Shown piece by piece: positions 54,197 to 62,423 of a stretch of DNA of 64,000 nt; within the stretch, counting starts at the first letter, position 1; every line of letters starts with the position of its first letter. Source of the DNA: Bacteroidales bacterium (GTDB lineage: Bacteria; Bacteroidota; Bacteroidia; Bacteroidales; UBA932); the NCBI GenBank assembly GCA_017423025.1, contig JAFPGC010000027.1:45135-109134 (forward strand). The letters run 5' to 3'. The notes beneath the pieces were generated by a model. It saw only the letters and a list, made by a program, of their open reading frames with translations, was not told the DNA's origin and did not search any database. Position numbers and translations under genes: made by a program.

Positions 54197-55561
54197 TTAA
54201 ATCTTCTTGTTGACCCACTTTTTCCCGTGGATGTAAATGGCGCACTGGATCCAGATGCAAAGCGAATAGACGCCATCGGCCGTCCAGCAAACGGCTATGT
54301 TGGAATGGAGGATGCCGATGATGATGGTGCAGTACACGGCGTAGACGGCCAGGGCCACCGCGTCGCAGCGGAGGCAGACGCGGGTGTCTCCCGTTCCCGC
54401 GACGGACTGCAGATACACATTCCACGGCAGGGTGACCGCGATGGCGACGCACATCACGCGCATCGTAGCAACGGAATCGCTGACCAGATTGGGAATATCG
54501 GTAAACAGGCCGATGATGAAGTTCGGACACACGAAGAAGAACACCAGCAACGGCAGCATGGTTATGGCACAGAGCAAGACCACCCGCCGGATGACCGTCA
54601 TCACTCCTTCAGGATGGCCTTCACCTATGATATTGCTCACCAGCGTGGCCGCCGTGGAGGCGAAGGCTGCCGAGAACACAAACGGCACCTCGGAGATGCT
54701 CCTCACGATGTTGGCGATGGCCAGCTGCTCCTCACCCAGATGCTCGATGAAGAGGAAGAAAAGCAGCCATACGGAGACATTCAGCACATACTCCAGCATC
54801 ACCCAGGAGGCGGTGGAGAAAGTATGCTTGAGATCTTCCCAGACAGGTTTGACCATCTTCTGCAGGCCGTATTTCTTATCGGCCGTAAAGAAGGCCCATA
54901 CCACGAAGAAGAGGAAAGAAATGCCTTCCGAGATGGTGGATGCGAGGGCGGCACCTTTGATGCCCATCTCCGGTGCACCCAGGTGGCCGAAGATGAGGAC
55001 CCAGTCCAGGAAGATATTGCTGCCCACCAGAACGATGGAATTCCATGTTAGACTCGCCGTCTCCCGGATTCCAACGTAGAATGCACGGAACAGCGCCGTC
55101 ATAAAGGCAAACAGCAGCCCTGGAATTCTCCAGTTCACATAGACCAGGGCTGCGTTGAAAATGTTTTCCGACTTCAGGATGCCCCTGAGAAGGGGAGGGG
55201 ACAGGAAAAAGGACAGGGCCATGGTCAGAAGGGCCAGGCCCGTCAGAAACCACACGCCCTGCCAGAAAACACGCCCGATGGCGTCGAAGCCTTTTCCGCT
55301 TTCACAAGCCTCCCCATTGCGCCGGCCGATGATGATCTGGACTCCGATGGAGAAGCCAAATCCCAGCATATACAGGATGGTGAAATAGACGCCTGCAATG
55401 GCCGATGCACCCAGCTCAATCTCACCGACGCGGCCCAGAAAGGCCGTGTCGGTCATACCCAGCAGTTCCTCCATCACCAGGGCTACCAGGATGGGGAACG
55501 TTATCCTCCAAATGGTTTTGTAGGAATAACGTTTGGGGAGCTGATATGCCGATTCTGTCAT
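54197..55561 (-). CDS. MATE-family efflux transporter
   Basis: 454 residues, twelve membrane helices in two MatE halves (about 15-175 and 235-400). [21 protein letters not shown] at the first helix pair and the [23 protein letters not shown] region are family hallmarks. Exports drugs or metabolites in exchange for Na+ or H+. Six bases after the unknown 193-residue protein and 28 before the phosphoglycerate mutase. Confidence 0.88.
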   Translation of the reverse strand: MTESAYQLPKRYSYKTIWRITFPILVALVMEELLGMTDTAFLGRVGEIELGASAIAGVYFTILYMLGFGFSIGVQIIIGRRNGEACESGKGFDAIGRVFWQGVWFLTGLALLTMALSFFLSPPLLRGILKSENIFNAALVYVNWRIPGLLFAFMTALFRAFYVGIRETASLTWNSIVLVGSNIFLDWVLIFGHLGAPEMGIKGAALASTISEGISFLFFVVWAFFTADKKYGLQKMVKPVWEDLKHTFSTASWVMLEYVLNVSVWLLFFLFIEHLGEEQLAIANIVRSISEVPFVFSAAFASTAATLVSNIIGEGHPEGVMTVIRRVVLLCAITMLPLLVFFFVCPNFIIGLFTDIPNLVSDSVATMRVMCVAIAVTLPWNVYLQSVAGTGDTRVCLRCDAVALAVYAVYCTIIIGILHSNIAVCWTADGVYSLCIWIQCAIYIHGKKWVNKKI

Positions 55562-55567
55562 GGCTTT

Positions 55568-56149
55568 CTATTGTGCTTCTACAAATTCCACTTTCATGCT
55601 GGCTATCCTGCCAGCCCGGATCTTCTCGTTTTTATAATCTCCGAATTCTATGAACAGATACCGGACCAGGGCATCGGCAAAGAGCCAGAACAACACATAG
55701 AAAAACTCAAGGGGAACGTCATCAACAAAATGTTTGAGGACGCCCAGCAATACTCCCGACCCCACCGTTCCTGCGACCATCCACCAGAACACTTTCCGGT
55801 GATGTCTGTTATCCGCCTCTGTTTTTCCCAGGAGATAATCGGCATCCGAAATGACGGCCTCCTTAATCATTTTCTTCTCCTCTTCTGTAAACTGCGGTCC
55901 GTGTATTTCGAGTACCAGGGGATACTCCTGCGGAATGCAGTCTACAAAACTCAAAAACTCATCTATAAATTCCCCGTTCAAGGACTGTATGCCCTTGACA
56001 CTGAATTTACTGAGGACATCGTCAAGCCCTTCGATCTTGCAGGAAAGATAAGCCGTCCCGTCTCTGATTACATCCTTGTTCAGTCTGCTGATCAGATGGG
56101 ACTTTTTCTTATAATACTCTTCCCGTTTACTTCTTTTCCACCCAAACAT
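55568..56149 (-). CDS. Unknown protein with two membrane helices
   Basis: 193 residues, no family recognised. A basic N-terminus (MFGWKRSKREEYYKKK), a soluble region of about 100 residues, then two hydrophobic helices (about 122-140 and 148-168), and a charged tail. Codon use is more AT-rich than its neighbours. It starts one base after the amidohydrolase stop and ends six before the MATE start, so it is part of the operon. It may be an accessory membrane subunit. Confidence 0.6.
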   Translation of the reverse strand: MFGWKRSKREEYYKKKSHLISRLNKDVIRDGTAYLSCKIEGLDDVLSKFSVKGIQSLNGEFIDEFLSFVDCIPQEYPLVLEIHGPQFTEEEKKMIKEAVISDADYLLGKTEADNRHHRKVFWWMVAGTVGSGVLLGVLKHFVDDVPLEFFYVLFWLFADALVRYLFIEFGDYKNEKIRAGRIASMKVEFVEAQ

Positions 56150-56150
56150 A

Positions 56151-57842
56151 TCAGTTTATTGTTTTTCCTTTAAAAAACACTTCAGAAGGTTTGTTGTAGC
56201 TGAAGCCCTCGTGCGGTTCCGCAAGGAGGTCCTTCTCAAACACCAGGAAGTCGGCGTCCTTGCCGACGGTGATGGAGCCCTTTTTGTTCTCCACGCCCAG
56301 CTGCTTGGCGCCGTTGATGGTGTAGCCCAGGATCATTTCCTCTATGTTCATCCTCTCGCTCTCGGGAGGGAAAGCCGCAACGGTTCTGCTGGCTTCCTCG
56401 AAGCGGGTTTTCTCGTTAATCCAACGCGTCATGCCAATCTCCATGGCAAGATAGGGGCTCCAGTTCTTGAAATCGCCATAGAAGACCTCATCGCTGGACC
56501 AGGTCACCAGCGCGCCGCTGTCCCACATGGTTTTGCAGCGGAACATGGAATGTGCGCGTTTTTCTCCGATGAACGTGGGCCAGTATGCGATGGGGTTGCC
56601 TCCCACGTTGCCGCTGTGCCACCACGGGGTAAAATTGGCGATTATGCCCAGTTTTGCAAAGCGCTCCAAATCGGCGTCATCCTGGACCCACAGGTGGGCG
56701 CAGGTAACCTTCACGCAGTATTTGTCTCCCAGCTCCTTCCGGGCCATCTCCACGCCGTCCAGCACCACGCGGGACGCAGCTTCACCCACGGTGTGGACAT
56801 GCAGATCCAGCCCCGCCTCGTTGAGTTCTTTCAGAATTTCCGCTACCTGCTTGGCATTAAACGCTGTAGCACCCCGAACACCGGTGTCCACATAGGGCGT
56901 TACCATGGCCGCCGTTTCAATCTTCAGGGTGCCGTCCATGAAGATTTTCAGCGTATGTACCTTCATGTGCTCCGTATTGAACTTCTCCCGGAAACGCTTC
57001 ACGCCCTCCAGGGCTTCCTTCATTTTTCGAGGCTGGGTAAGCACATAGCATCCGTCCACATAAACCGGAAGCTTCCCCTGCCTGTCCAGCTCCTGAAGAC
57101 ACGCGTAAATCCTTTCATTGACTCCATTGTGTTCCGGGAACCCTGCATCAAATACACCGCATACGCCATATGTGATGGAGCTGTCCAGCCAGCGCATGAC
57201 CGCCGTTTTAATCTGTTCTTCCGTCAGTTGACTTATTCCGTCAAAGAGCATGGGCCAGCTGGCGGTCTCGAACGAGTTCCCCGTCAGGTGGCCGTCCTTG
57301 CGCACGAAGTAGGCCAGCCCCGGCACGGGATCCGGCGTTTCGTCCGTCAATCCGTGCGCCGCCAAAATCTTGGAGTTCACCCAGTTGCTGTGCACTTCGC
57401 CCTCCAGGACCAGCATCTCCGCATCCGGGCATATCGCGTCCAGGTCTTCCTTTGTTAGTTCCTCTCCACCCAGGCAGGTCCGTTCCATCATGAAGCGGTA
57501 ACGCTCCAGTCCGGGATTTTTGGCGATATAATCGGCCATGAAGTCCAGGCAGTCTTTTTTGGTGTCGCACATGACGGGAACTCCCAAATCCGTGTATTCA
57601 AACCCTACGCCCGTGGTCACATGGACATGGCTGTCGATGATGCCGGGCATGATGAATTTTCCGCCCAGGTCCGTGACTTCTCCCTCATAGGCTGAAAGGC
57701 CGGCCTCGTCTCCCACATAGACGAATTTGCCGTCTTTTACCGCCAGTGCAGTCGCCTGCGGCCGGTTTTTGTCCGCCGTAAAGATTTTGGCGTTTTTTAT
57801 GATTTTGTCTGCTTTCAAGGTTGTTTCTATTATAGTATTCAT
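56151..57842 (-). CDS. YtcJ-like amidohydrolase (copy 1)
   Basis: 563 residues, no signal peptide. Metal-dependent amidohydrolase: small beta domain, then PGIIDSHVHV (HxH), DLHVHTVGEAASRVVLDG and CAHLWVQDDADL (histidines) and TWSSDEVFYGDF (catalytic Asp). The C-terminal NIEEMILGYTINGAKQLGVENKKGSITVGKDADF closes the fold. The YtcJ branch includes N-substituted formamide deformylase. Cytoplasmic. Four bases after the second ABC importer and paralogous to the enzyme at 60740. Confidence 0.85.
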   Translation of the reverse strand: MNTIIETTLKADKIIKNAKIFTADKNRPQATALAVKDGKFVYVGDEAGLSAYEGEVTDLGGKFIMPGIIDSHVHVTTGVGFEYTDLGVPVMCDTKKDCLDFMADYIAKNPGLERYRFMMERTCLGGEELTKEDLDAICPDAEMLVLEGEVHSNWVNSKILAAHGLTDETPDPVPGLAYFVRKDGHLTGNSFETASWPMLFDGISQLTEEQIKTAVMRWLDSSITYGVCGVFDAGFPEHNGVNERIYACLQELDRQGKLPVYVDGCYVLTQPRKMKEALEGVKRFREKFNTEHMKVHTLKIFMDGTLKIETAAMVTPYVDTGVRGATAFNAKQVAEILKELNEAGLDLHVHTVGEAASRVVLDGVEMARKELGDKYCVKVTCAHLWVQDDADLERFAKLGIIANFTPWWHSGNVGGNPIAYWPTFIGEKRAHSMFRCKTMWDSGALVTWSSDEVFYGDFKNWSPYLAMEIGMTRWINEKTRFEEASRTVAAFPPESERMNIEEMILGYTINGAKQLGVENKKGSITVGKDADFLVFEKDLLAEPHEGFSYNKPSEVFFKGKTIN

Positions 57843-57845
57843 AGT

Positions 57846-60545
57846 TCAGATAATCAGCCTCACGCGGAAGCCAAGGGCCGTAGGCTCCTCCACCACCTGG
57901 CGGCAAAGGCCGGAGAGCCGGTTTCGCTGCACGGGAGAAAGTGGCGTTGCCTGCAGGTTCCTTACCATGAAATCCAGCGTAGTGACGCCGGACATTTCAC
58001 TGTGTGTTATGCGCACGACAAGGGGCCGGCAGTCCGCCATTACATCCGTGAGTACCGTGCCGCACAGCCTCTTTGCATCGTCCAGTTTTCCGTCAATGTT
58101 GTACTTATGGCAGAACGCTCCCATCTGAGAGTACATCCCCAGATAATCGTAGTCCGGGCCGGTAATTTCAAACACCTCTTTTCTGATACGCTGGATAAAG
58201 GCCTTGGTAGCGCTGTGCACAGGCGCCTCGAAGATTTGCCGGGGAGAGCCGTCTTCGTGGATATAGCCCCCCGACATGAAGAAAATGCGGGTGCTCACAT
58301 CGTGGGCGAACTTCATCTCATGGGTAACGATGAGCATGGTCAGGCCCTCCCCGGCCAGTTGGCGGATTACACTGAGCACCTCGCCGACCATCGTGGGGTC
58401 CAAGGCCGATGTGGGTTCGTCGAAAAGGATGACCTCCGGCTTCATGGCCAGGGCGCGGGCGATGGCGACGCGCTGCTTCTGGCCTCCGGAGAGGCTGGAC
58501 GGATAGACATCGGCCTTCTCGGCCAGCCCTACCTTGCGAAGGAGCGCCAGGCCTTCCTCGCGGGCTTTTTCTTCCGGAATATGGAGCAAGTCGCAGGGGG
58601 CCATCGTAATGTTTTCCAGTACTGTCTTGTGCGGAAAGAGGTTGAACGACTGGAACACCATCCCCATTTTCTGCCGCATCTTATGGACGGGGTAGGCTTT
58701 TGCCAGAATGTTTTCTCCGTCCACATAAATACGGCCGCCTGTGGGAGAGTCCAAGAGGTTCAGGCAGCGAAGCAGCGTGCTCTTGCCCGTACCGGAAGGG
58801 CCGATGATGGAGACGACCTCGCCGCAGTGGATGTCGGCATTGATATCTTTCAGCACCTGAAGGTCTCCGTAGCTCTTCTGCATATGGGAAAAGCGGATGA
58901 TGGGCTCGTCTGAACTGCCCGGCGCAGAAGCCGCATTGGGGAGGCCGGACCTGCGGCGGAAGTACAGCCACAGGCCGATGCCCACCACAAGAAGAAGGAC
59001 GGCCATGCCCCAGAGAGCGAATTTCCTTTGCGTCTGATTGTCGGAAGAGAAATCCCCGGAGCCAGTGAGCCGTCCTATTTCCCCTTTACGCGTCATAAAG
59101 ACCATGTAGGACTCCAGGTAGCCGTCGGAGAAGAGGACCTGTTTCTTCCGTTCCTCGGTGGCCGTGATGACGCCGATGGCGACATCGGCCTTCCCGGTCT
59201 GAATGGAGGGAAGGAGGGCGGCGAAATCCATCGAAAGGAACTCCAGTTTCCAACCCCGCCGGTTGGCCCACTCCGTAAGAAGATCGATTTCCAGTCCCGA
59301 GGGCACTCCGGAACTGATGAAATCGAACGGGGCCGTCTCCGGAGCCACGGCAACCCTCAGGGTTTTTCCCGTACCGCGCTGCGTGGGCAAAGGGACGGCG
59401 GAAGCATCGTCGGCCTCCCGCCAGCGGTTGCAGATATCCTGATAGGTGCCGTCTTTGCGTGCATCGGCAAGGAAGCTGTTGAAATCCTGCTGCAGTTCCG
59501 TATTTCCCAAGCGGAAACAGGCACCCAGAAAAATGGGCGGATACCCTGCTCCCACTGTGTCTACCTTGGCTGCAAGGTGCTTGTCGAAAGACACGGCCAG
59601 GCTTCCGTATCCGATGACATCCACTTTCCTGCTCTCCAGCGCCATGAGCATATTGGCTACACCGGATATACGCTGGATGTCTGCACCGGGAGCCAGCTTG
59701 GTGACGGCGATATCCTGGATGCTGCCCAGCGCAACGCCAACCCGCTTCCCATTCAGTGCCCGGAACATGGCGGGAACCTCCTCCTGGACTTCCTCATTGC
59801 TGTGGGAAGCAAGCCTGGGGATGTAACAAAGGGTTCCTCCGACAATGAGCAGTGCAGCCGCAGCAACCGCTTTCCGGTATTCCTTGTTCTGAAGGGCGGT
59901 AAGAAGCCGGCCGATGAGCCAGGCCATGAAAAAGTAGATGAGGGCCGTCACGATGAGCGGGAAGAAGGCGTCGAAGGTGCGCGAGCGGATGAGGTCCGAA
60001 GCCCGCGTCATGTCCGTCACGGCGATGTAGCCAACGATGCTGGTCCCTTTCAGAAGGCTCACAACCTCGCCTTGATAAACGGGGAGGACGGAACGTACCA
60101 CTTGCGGCAGGACAATCCTTACAAAGGCTTGCGTGGGCGTGTAACCCAGGGCCAGGCCGGCCTCCGTCTGGCCGCGGTCGATGCCCTGGATGGCCGTGCG
60201 CAGCATCTCGCTGATATAAGCGGCCGCATTCATGCCGAAGGTGATGACGGCCACCACGATGCCCGTAGCTTCCAGTGGTGCCATCACCACGTAGTACATG
60301 AGCATGAGTATTACCAGGACAGGCGTACCACGCATGATGTCGATATACACCTTGGCCGTTTTCTGCAGCCACCCCCGCCGGCTCATCCGCATCCAGCAAA
60401 CGACGCCGCCAAGTATGGTGCCCAGGATAATGGCACCCAGCGTAATGAGCAAGGTTACCTGCAGGCCGTCCAGAATCATCCGGTAACGGTCTTCGGCAAT
60501 GAGATTGTTGTAGAAACTGTCTATGATACGCAAGTGATAGGGCAT
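57846..60545 (-). CDS. All-in-one amino-acid-type ABC importer (copy 2)
   Basis: About 899 residues from the ATG at 60545; a TTG at 60533 (MRIIDSFYNN) fits the paralogue start better and is possible because a -7 box ends only three bases before the ATG. Same layout as the copy at 49822: HisM-type permease, helix, second-lobe half (NGKRVGVALGSIQD to GTYQDICNRW), first-lobe half (LRVAVAPETAPFDF to VFMTRKGE), helix, ATPase with GPSGTGKS and LSGGQ, and the extra C-terminal domain. The ATPase is nearly identical between copies while the binding domain has diverged, implying different ligands. Confidence 0.85.
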   Translation of the reverse strand: MPYHLRIIDSFYNNLIAEDRYRMILDGLQVTLLITLGAIILGTILGGVVCWMRMSRRGWLQKTAKVYIDIMRGTPVLVILMLMYYVVMAPLEATGIVVAVITFGMNAAAYISEMLRTAIQGIDRGQTEAGLALGYTPTQAFVRIVLPQVVRSVLPVYQGEVVSLLKGTSIVGYIAVTDMTRASDLIRSRTFDAFFPLIVTALIYFFMAWLIGRLLTALQNKEYRKAVAAAALLIVGGTLCYIPRLASHSNEEVQEEVPAMFRALNGKRVGVALGSIQDIAVTKLAPGADIQRISGVANMLMALESRKVDVIGYGSLAVSFDKHLAAKVDTVGAGYPPIFLGACFRLGNTELQQDFNSFLADARKDGTYQDICNRWREADDASAVPLPTQRGTGKTLRVAVAPETAPFDFISSGVPSGLEIDLLTEWANRRGWKLEFLSMDFAALLPSIQTGKADVAIGVITATEERKKQVLFSDGYLESYMVFMTRKGEIGRLTGSGDFSSDNQTQRKFALWGMAVLLLVVGIGLWLYFRRRSGLPNAASAPGSSDEPIIRFSHMQKSYGDLQVLKDINADIHCGEVVSIIGPSGTGKSTLLRCLNLLDSPTGGRIYVDGENILAKAYPVHKMRQKMGMVFQSFNLFPHKTVLENITMAPCDLLHIPEEKAREEGLALLRKVGLAEKADVYPSSLSGGQKQRVAIARALAMKPEVILFDEPTSALDPTMVGEVLSVIRQLAGEGLTMLIVTHEMKFAHDVSTRIFFMSGGYIHEDGSPRQIFEAPVHSATKAFIQRIRKEVFEITGPDYDYLGMYSQMGAFCHKYNIDGKLDDAKRLCGTVLTDVMADCRPLVVRITHSEMSGVTTLDFMVRNLQATPLSPVQRNRLSGLCRQVVEEPTALGFRVRLII

Positions 60546-60548
60546 TTG

Positions 60549-60556
60549 CAAATATA
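60549..60556 (-). promoter_or_regulatory. -7 box upstream of the second ABC importer
   Basis: Minus strand TATATTTG three bases before the ATG, no clear -33 TTTG. It would begin a seven-gene message ending at the cupin gene. Confidence 0.45.
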
Positions 60557-60685
60557 CGAAAAAAGTCCAGAACCGACCATGCCTATTAACTGATAACAGT
60601 CGTTATCCCTGCGCATATAAACAAGAAAAATGCACGCAACTTCCGGAGGAATTCAAGCAGTGTGCGTTCGCCTTTCTTGAAACTG

Positions 60686-60727
60686 TCCCGGAAGCATCTT
60701 TCCAGTTCATTGGAAAGATGCTCGGGA
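60686..60727 (-). terminator. Hairpin between amidohydrolase copy 2 and ABC importer copy 2
   Basis: 12-bp perfect stem AGCATCTTTCCA/TGGAAAGATGCT (60693-60722), extended by TCCCG/CGGGA. No T tract on the minus strand, so termination may be partial. Confidence 0.45.
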
Positions 60728-60739
60728 TGTAATCACGTC

Positions 60740-62389
60740 TCAGTTCACCTTCTTTCCTTCAAAATAAACCTCTGCCGGAAGATTGTGGCTGAAGCCCTCG
60801 TGCGGTTCCGCAAGGAGGTCCTTCTCAAACACCAGGAAGTCGGCGTCCTTGCCGGCGGTGATGGAGCCCTTGGCGGCCTCCACGCCCAGCTGCCTGGCAC
60901 CGTTGATGGTATAGCCCAAAAGCATTTGCTCAACGCTCATTTTCTGGTCCTCAGGAGGAAGCACTTCCCCTCTGGTAAAGGCGGGAGCATTGGTCTTTTC
61001 CGTGATATGGCGCGTCATGCCCACTTCCATGCCCAGATAGGGATTCCAGACCTCGAAACTGAATACCACGTTGTCGCTAGACCAGGTTACCAGGGCGCCG
61101 CTGTCCCATAGCGTCTTGCAACGGAACAGTTTGCGGGCCCGTTCCTCGCCCAGCCAGGTGCCCCAAACCCTGTAGTCTCCGGCATGCCACCAGGGCGTAT
61201 AGTTGGCAATCACGCCCAGCTTGGCAAAACGGTCCAGGTCGGCGTCGTCCTGCACTTCCAGGTGGGCGCAGGTAACCTTCATGGTAAACTTGTCGCCGAC
61301 TTCCTTTCTGGCCAGTTCCACGGCGTCCAGCGCCACGCGGGAAGCGGCGGAGCCTACGGTGTGCATGTGCAGGTCCAGGCCTTCGGCGTTCAGTTTGACC
61401 ATCAGGGCGGCGAGGTCCTCCTTGTTGAAAGCGGTGGCACCCTTCTCGGGGACATCCACATAGGGCGTGAGCATCGCGGCGGTATGGATTTTCTGCGTAC
61501 CGTCCATGAAAATCTTCATGGTGTGAATCTTGAGATGCTCCGTGTTGTATTCCTTCCGGAAGCGCTTGAGCTCCTTGAGGCCTTCCTCCGCCTGCCAGTT
61601 GGCGGCAATCACATAGCAGCCGTCCACATAAACGGGGAGTTTCCCTTGCTTGTCCATCTCCTTCAGGCGCTGGTACACCCGCTCGTGGAACTCGGGGAAG
61701 CCCGGAATACCGGCGTCAAAGACCGCCGATACACCATGACTCACGGAGAAATCGATCCACGCCTGGAGCGCGGCGTCAATCTGCTCGTCACTGAGGTCCA
61801 TGGAACCGTCCAGGACGATGCGCACCTCCGCAGAGCCTTCAATGATATAGCCGGTCAACTTGCCGTCCTTGCGCTCATAAACGCTGAGTCCAGGTACGGG
61901 GTCCGGCGTTTCGTCGGTAATGCCATGGCGCCGGAGCACGCGGGAGTTCACCCACACGCTGTGGAATTCCGCTTCCTGAATCTGGAGTTCAGCATCCGGG
62001 CAGATGGCGTCAAGGTCTTCTTTGGTGAGCATCTCGCCATTCAGGCACTTTTTCTCCAGAATAAACCGATAGCACTTCCGGCCGGGATGCTTGCCGATAA
62101 AGTCGGCCATAAAGTCCAGAGCCTCCTGCTTGCCGTTGCAGGCAAAGCGTTCGCTCTGTTCCGCATAGGCGAATCCCACGGGCAGGGTCACATGCACATG
62201 GTTGTCAAAGATACCGGGCATGATGAACTTGCCCCCCAGGTCGGTCACTTCGCCTTCATAGGCCGAAAGGCCTGCCTCGTCGCCTACATAGACGAATTTT
62301 CCGTCTTTCACTACCAAAGCCGTGGCCTTGGGCTGGTTTTTGTCCGCCGTAAAGATTTTGGCGTTCTTGATAATCTTGTCTGCTCTCAT
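60740..62389 (-). CDS. YtcJ-like amidohydrolase (copy 2)
   Basis: 549 residues. Same architecture as the copy at 56151: MRADKIIKNAKIFTADKN start, PGIFDNHVHV, DLHMHTVGSAASRVALDA, CAHLEVQDDADL, TWSSDNVVFSFEVW and GYTINGARQLGVEAAKGSITAGKDADF. Ends are very similar between the copies while the middle differs more, pointing to related but distinct substrates. Follows the carboxylesterase gene by 34 bases on the same strand; a hairpin separates it from the next importer. Confidence 0.85.
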   Translation of the reverse strand: MRADKIIKNAKIFTADKNQPKATALVVKDGKFVYVGDEAGLSAYEGEVTDLGGKFIMPGIFDNHVHVTLPVGFAYAEQSERFACNGKQEALDFMADFIGKHPGRKCYRFILEKKCLNGEMLTKEDLDAICPDAELQIQEAEFHSVWVNSRVLRRHGITDETPDPVPGLSVYERKDGKLTGYIIEGSAEVRIVLDGSMDLSDEQIDAALQAWIDFSVSHGVSAVFDAGIPGFPEFHERVYQRLKEMDKQGKLPVYVDGCYVIAANWQAEEGLKELKRFRKEYNTEHLKIHTMKIFMDGTQKIHTAAMLTPYVDVPEKGATAFNKEDLAALMVKLNAEGLDLHMHTVGSAASRVALDAVELARKEVGDKFTMKVTCAHLEVQDDADLDRFAKLGVIANYTPWWHAGDYRVWGTWLGEERARKLFRCKTLWDSGALVTWSSDNVVFSFEVWNPYLGMEVGMTRHITEKTNAPAFTRGEVLPPEDQKMSVEQMLLGYTINGARQLGVEAAKGSITAGKDADFLVFEKDLLAEPHEGFSHNLPAEVYFEGKKVN

Positions 62390-62423
62390 GGTTATTATCT
62401 TTTATGTGTTTTTATGTCTGATG

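Noticed and set aside
54168-54276. Extended N-terminus for the phosphoglycerate mutase
   Set aside because: It would overlap the MATE coding region, and the extra residues lack any signal; the ATG at 54168 gives a clean lipoprotein signal peptide.
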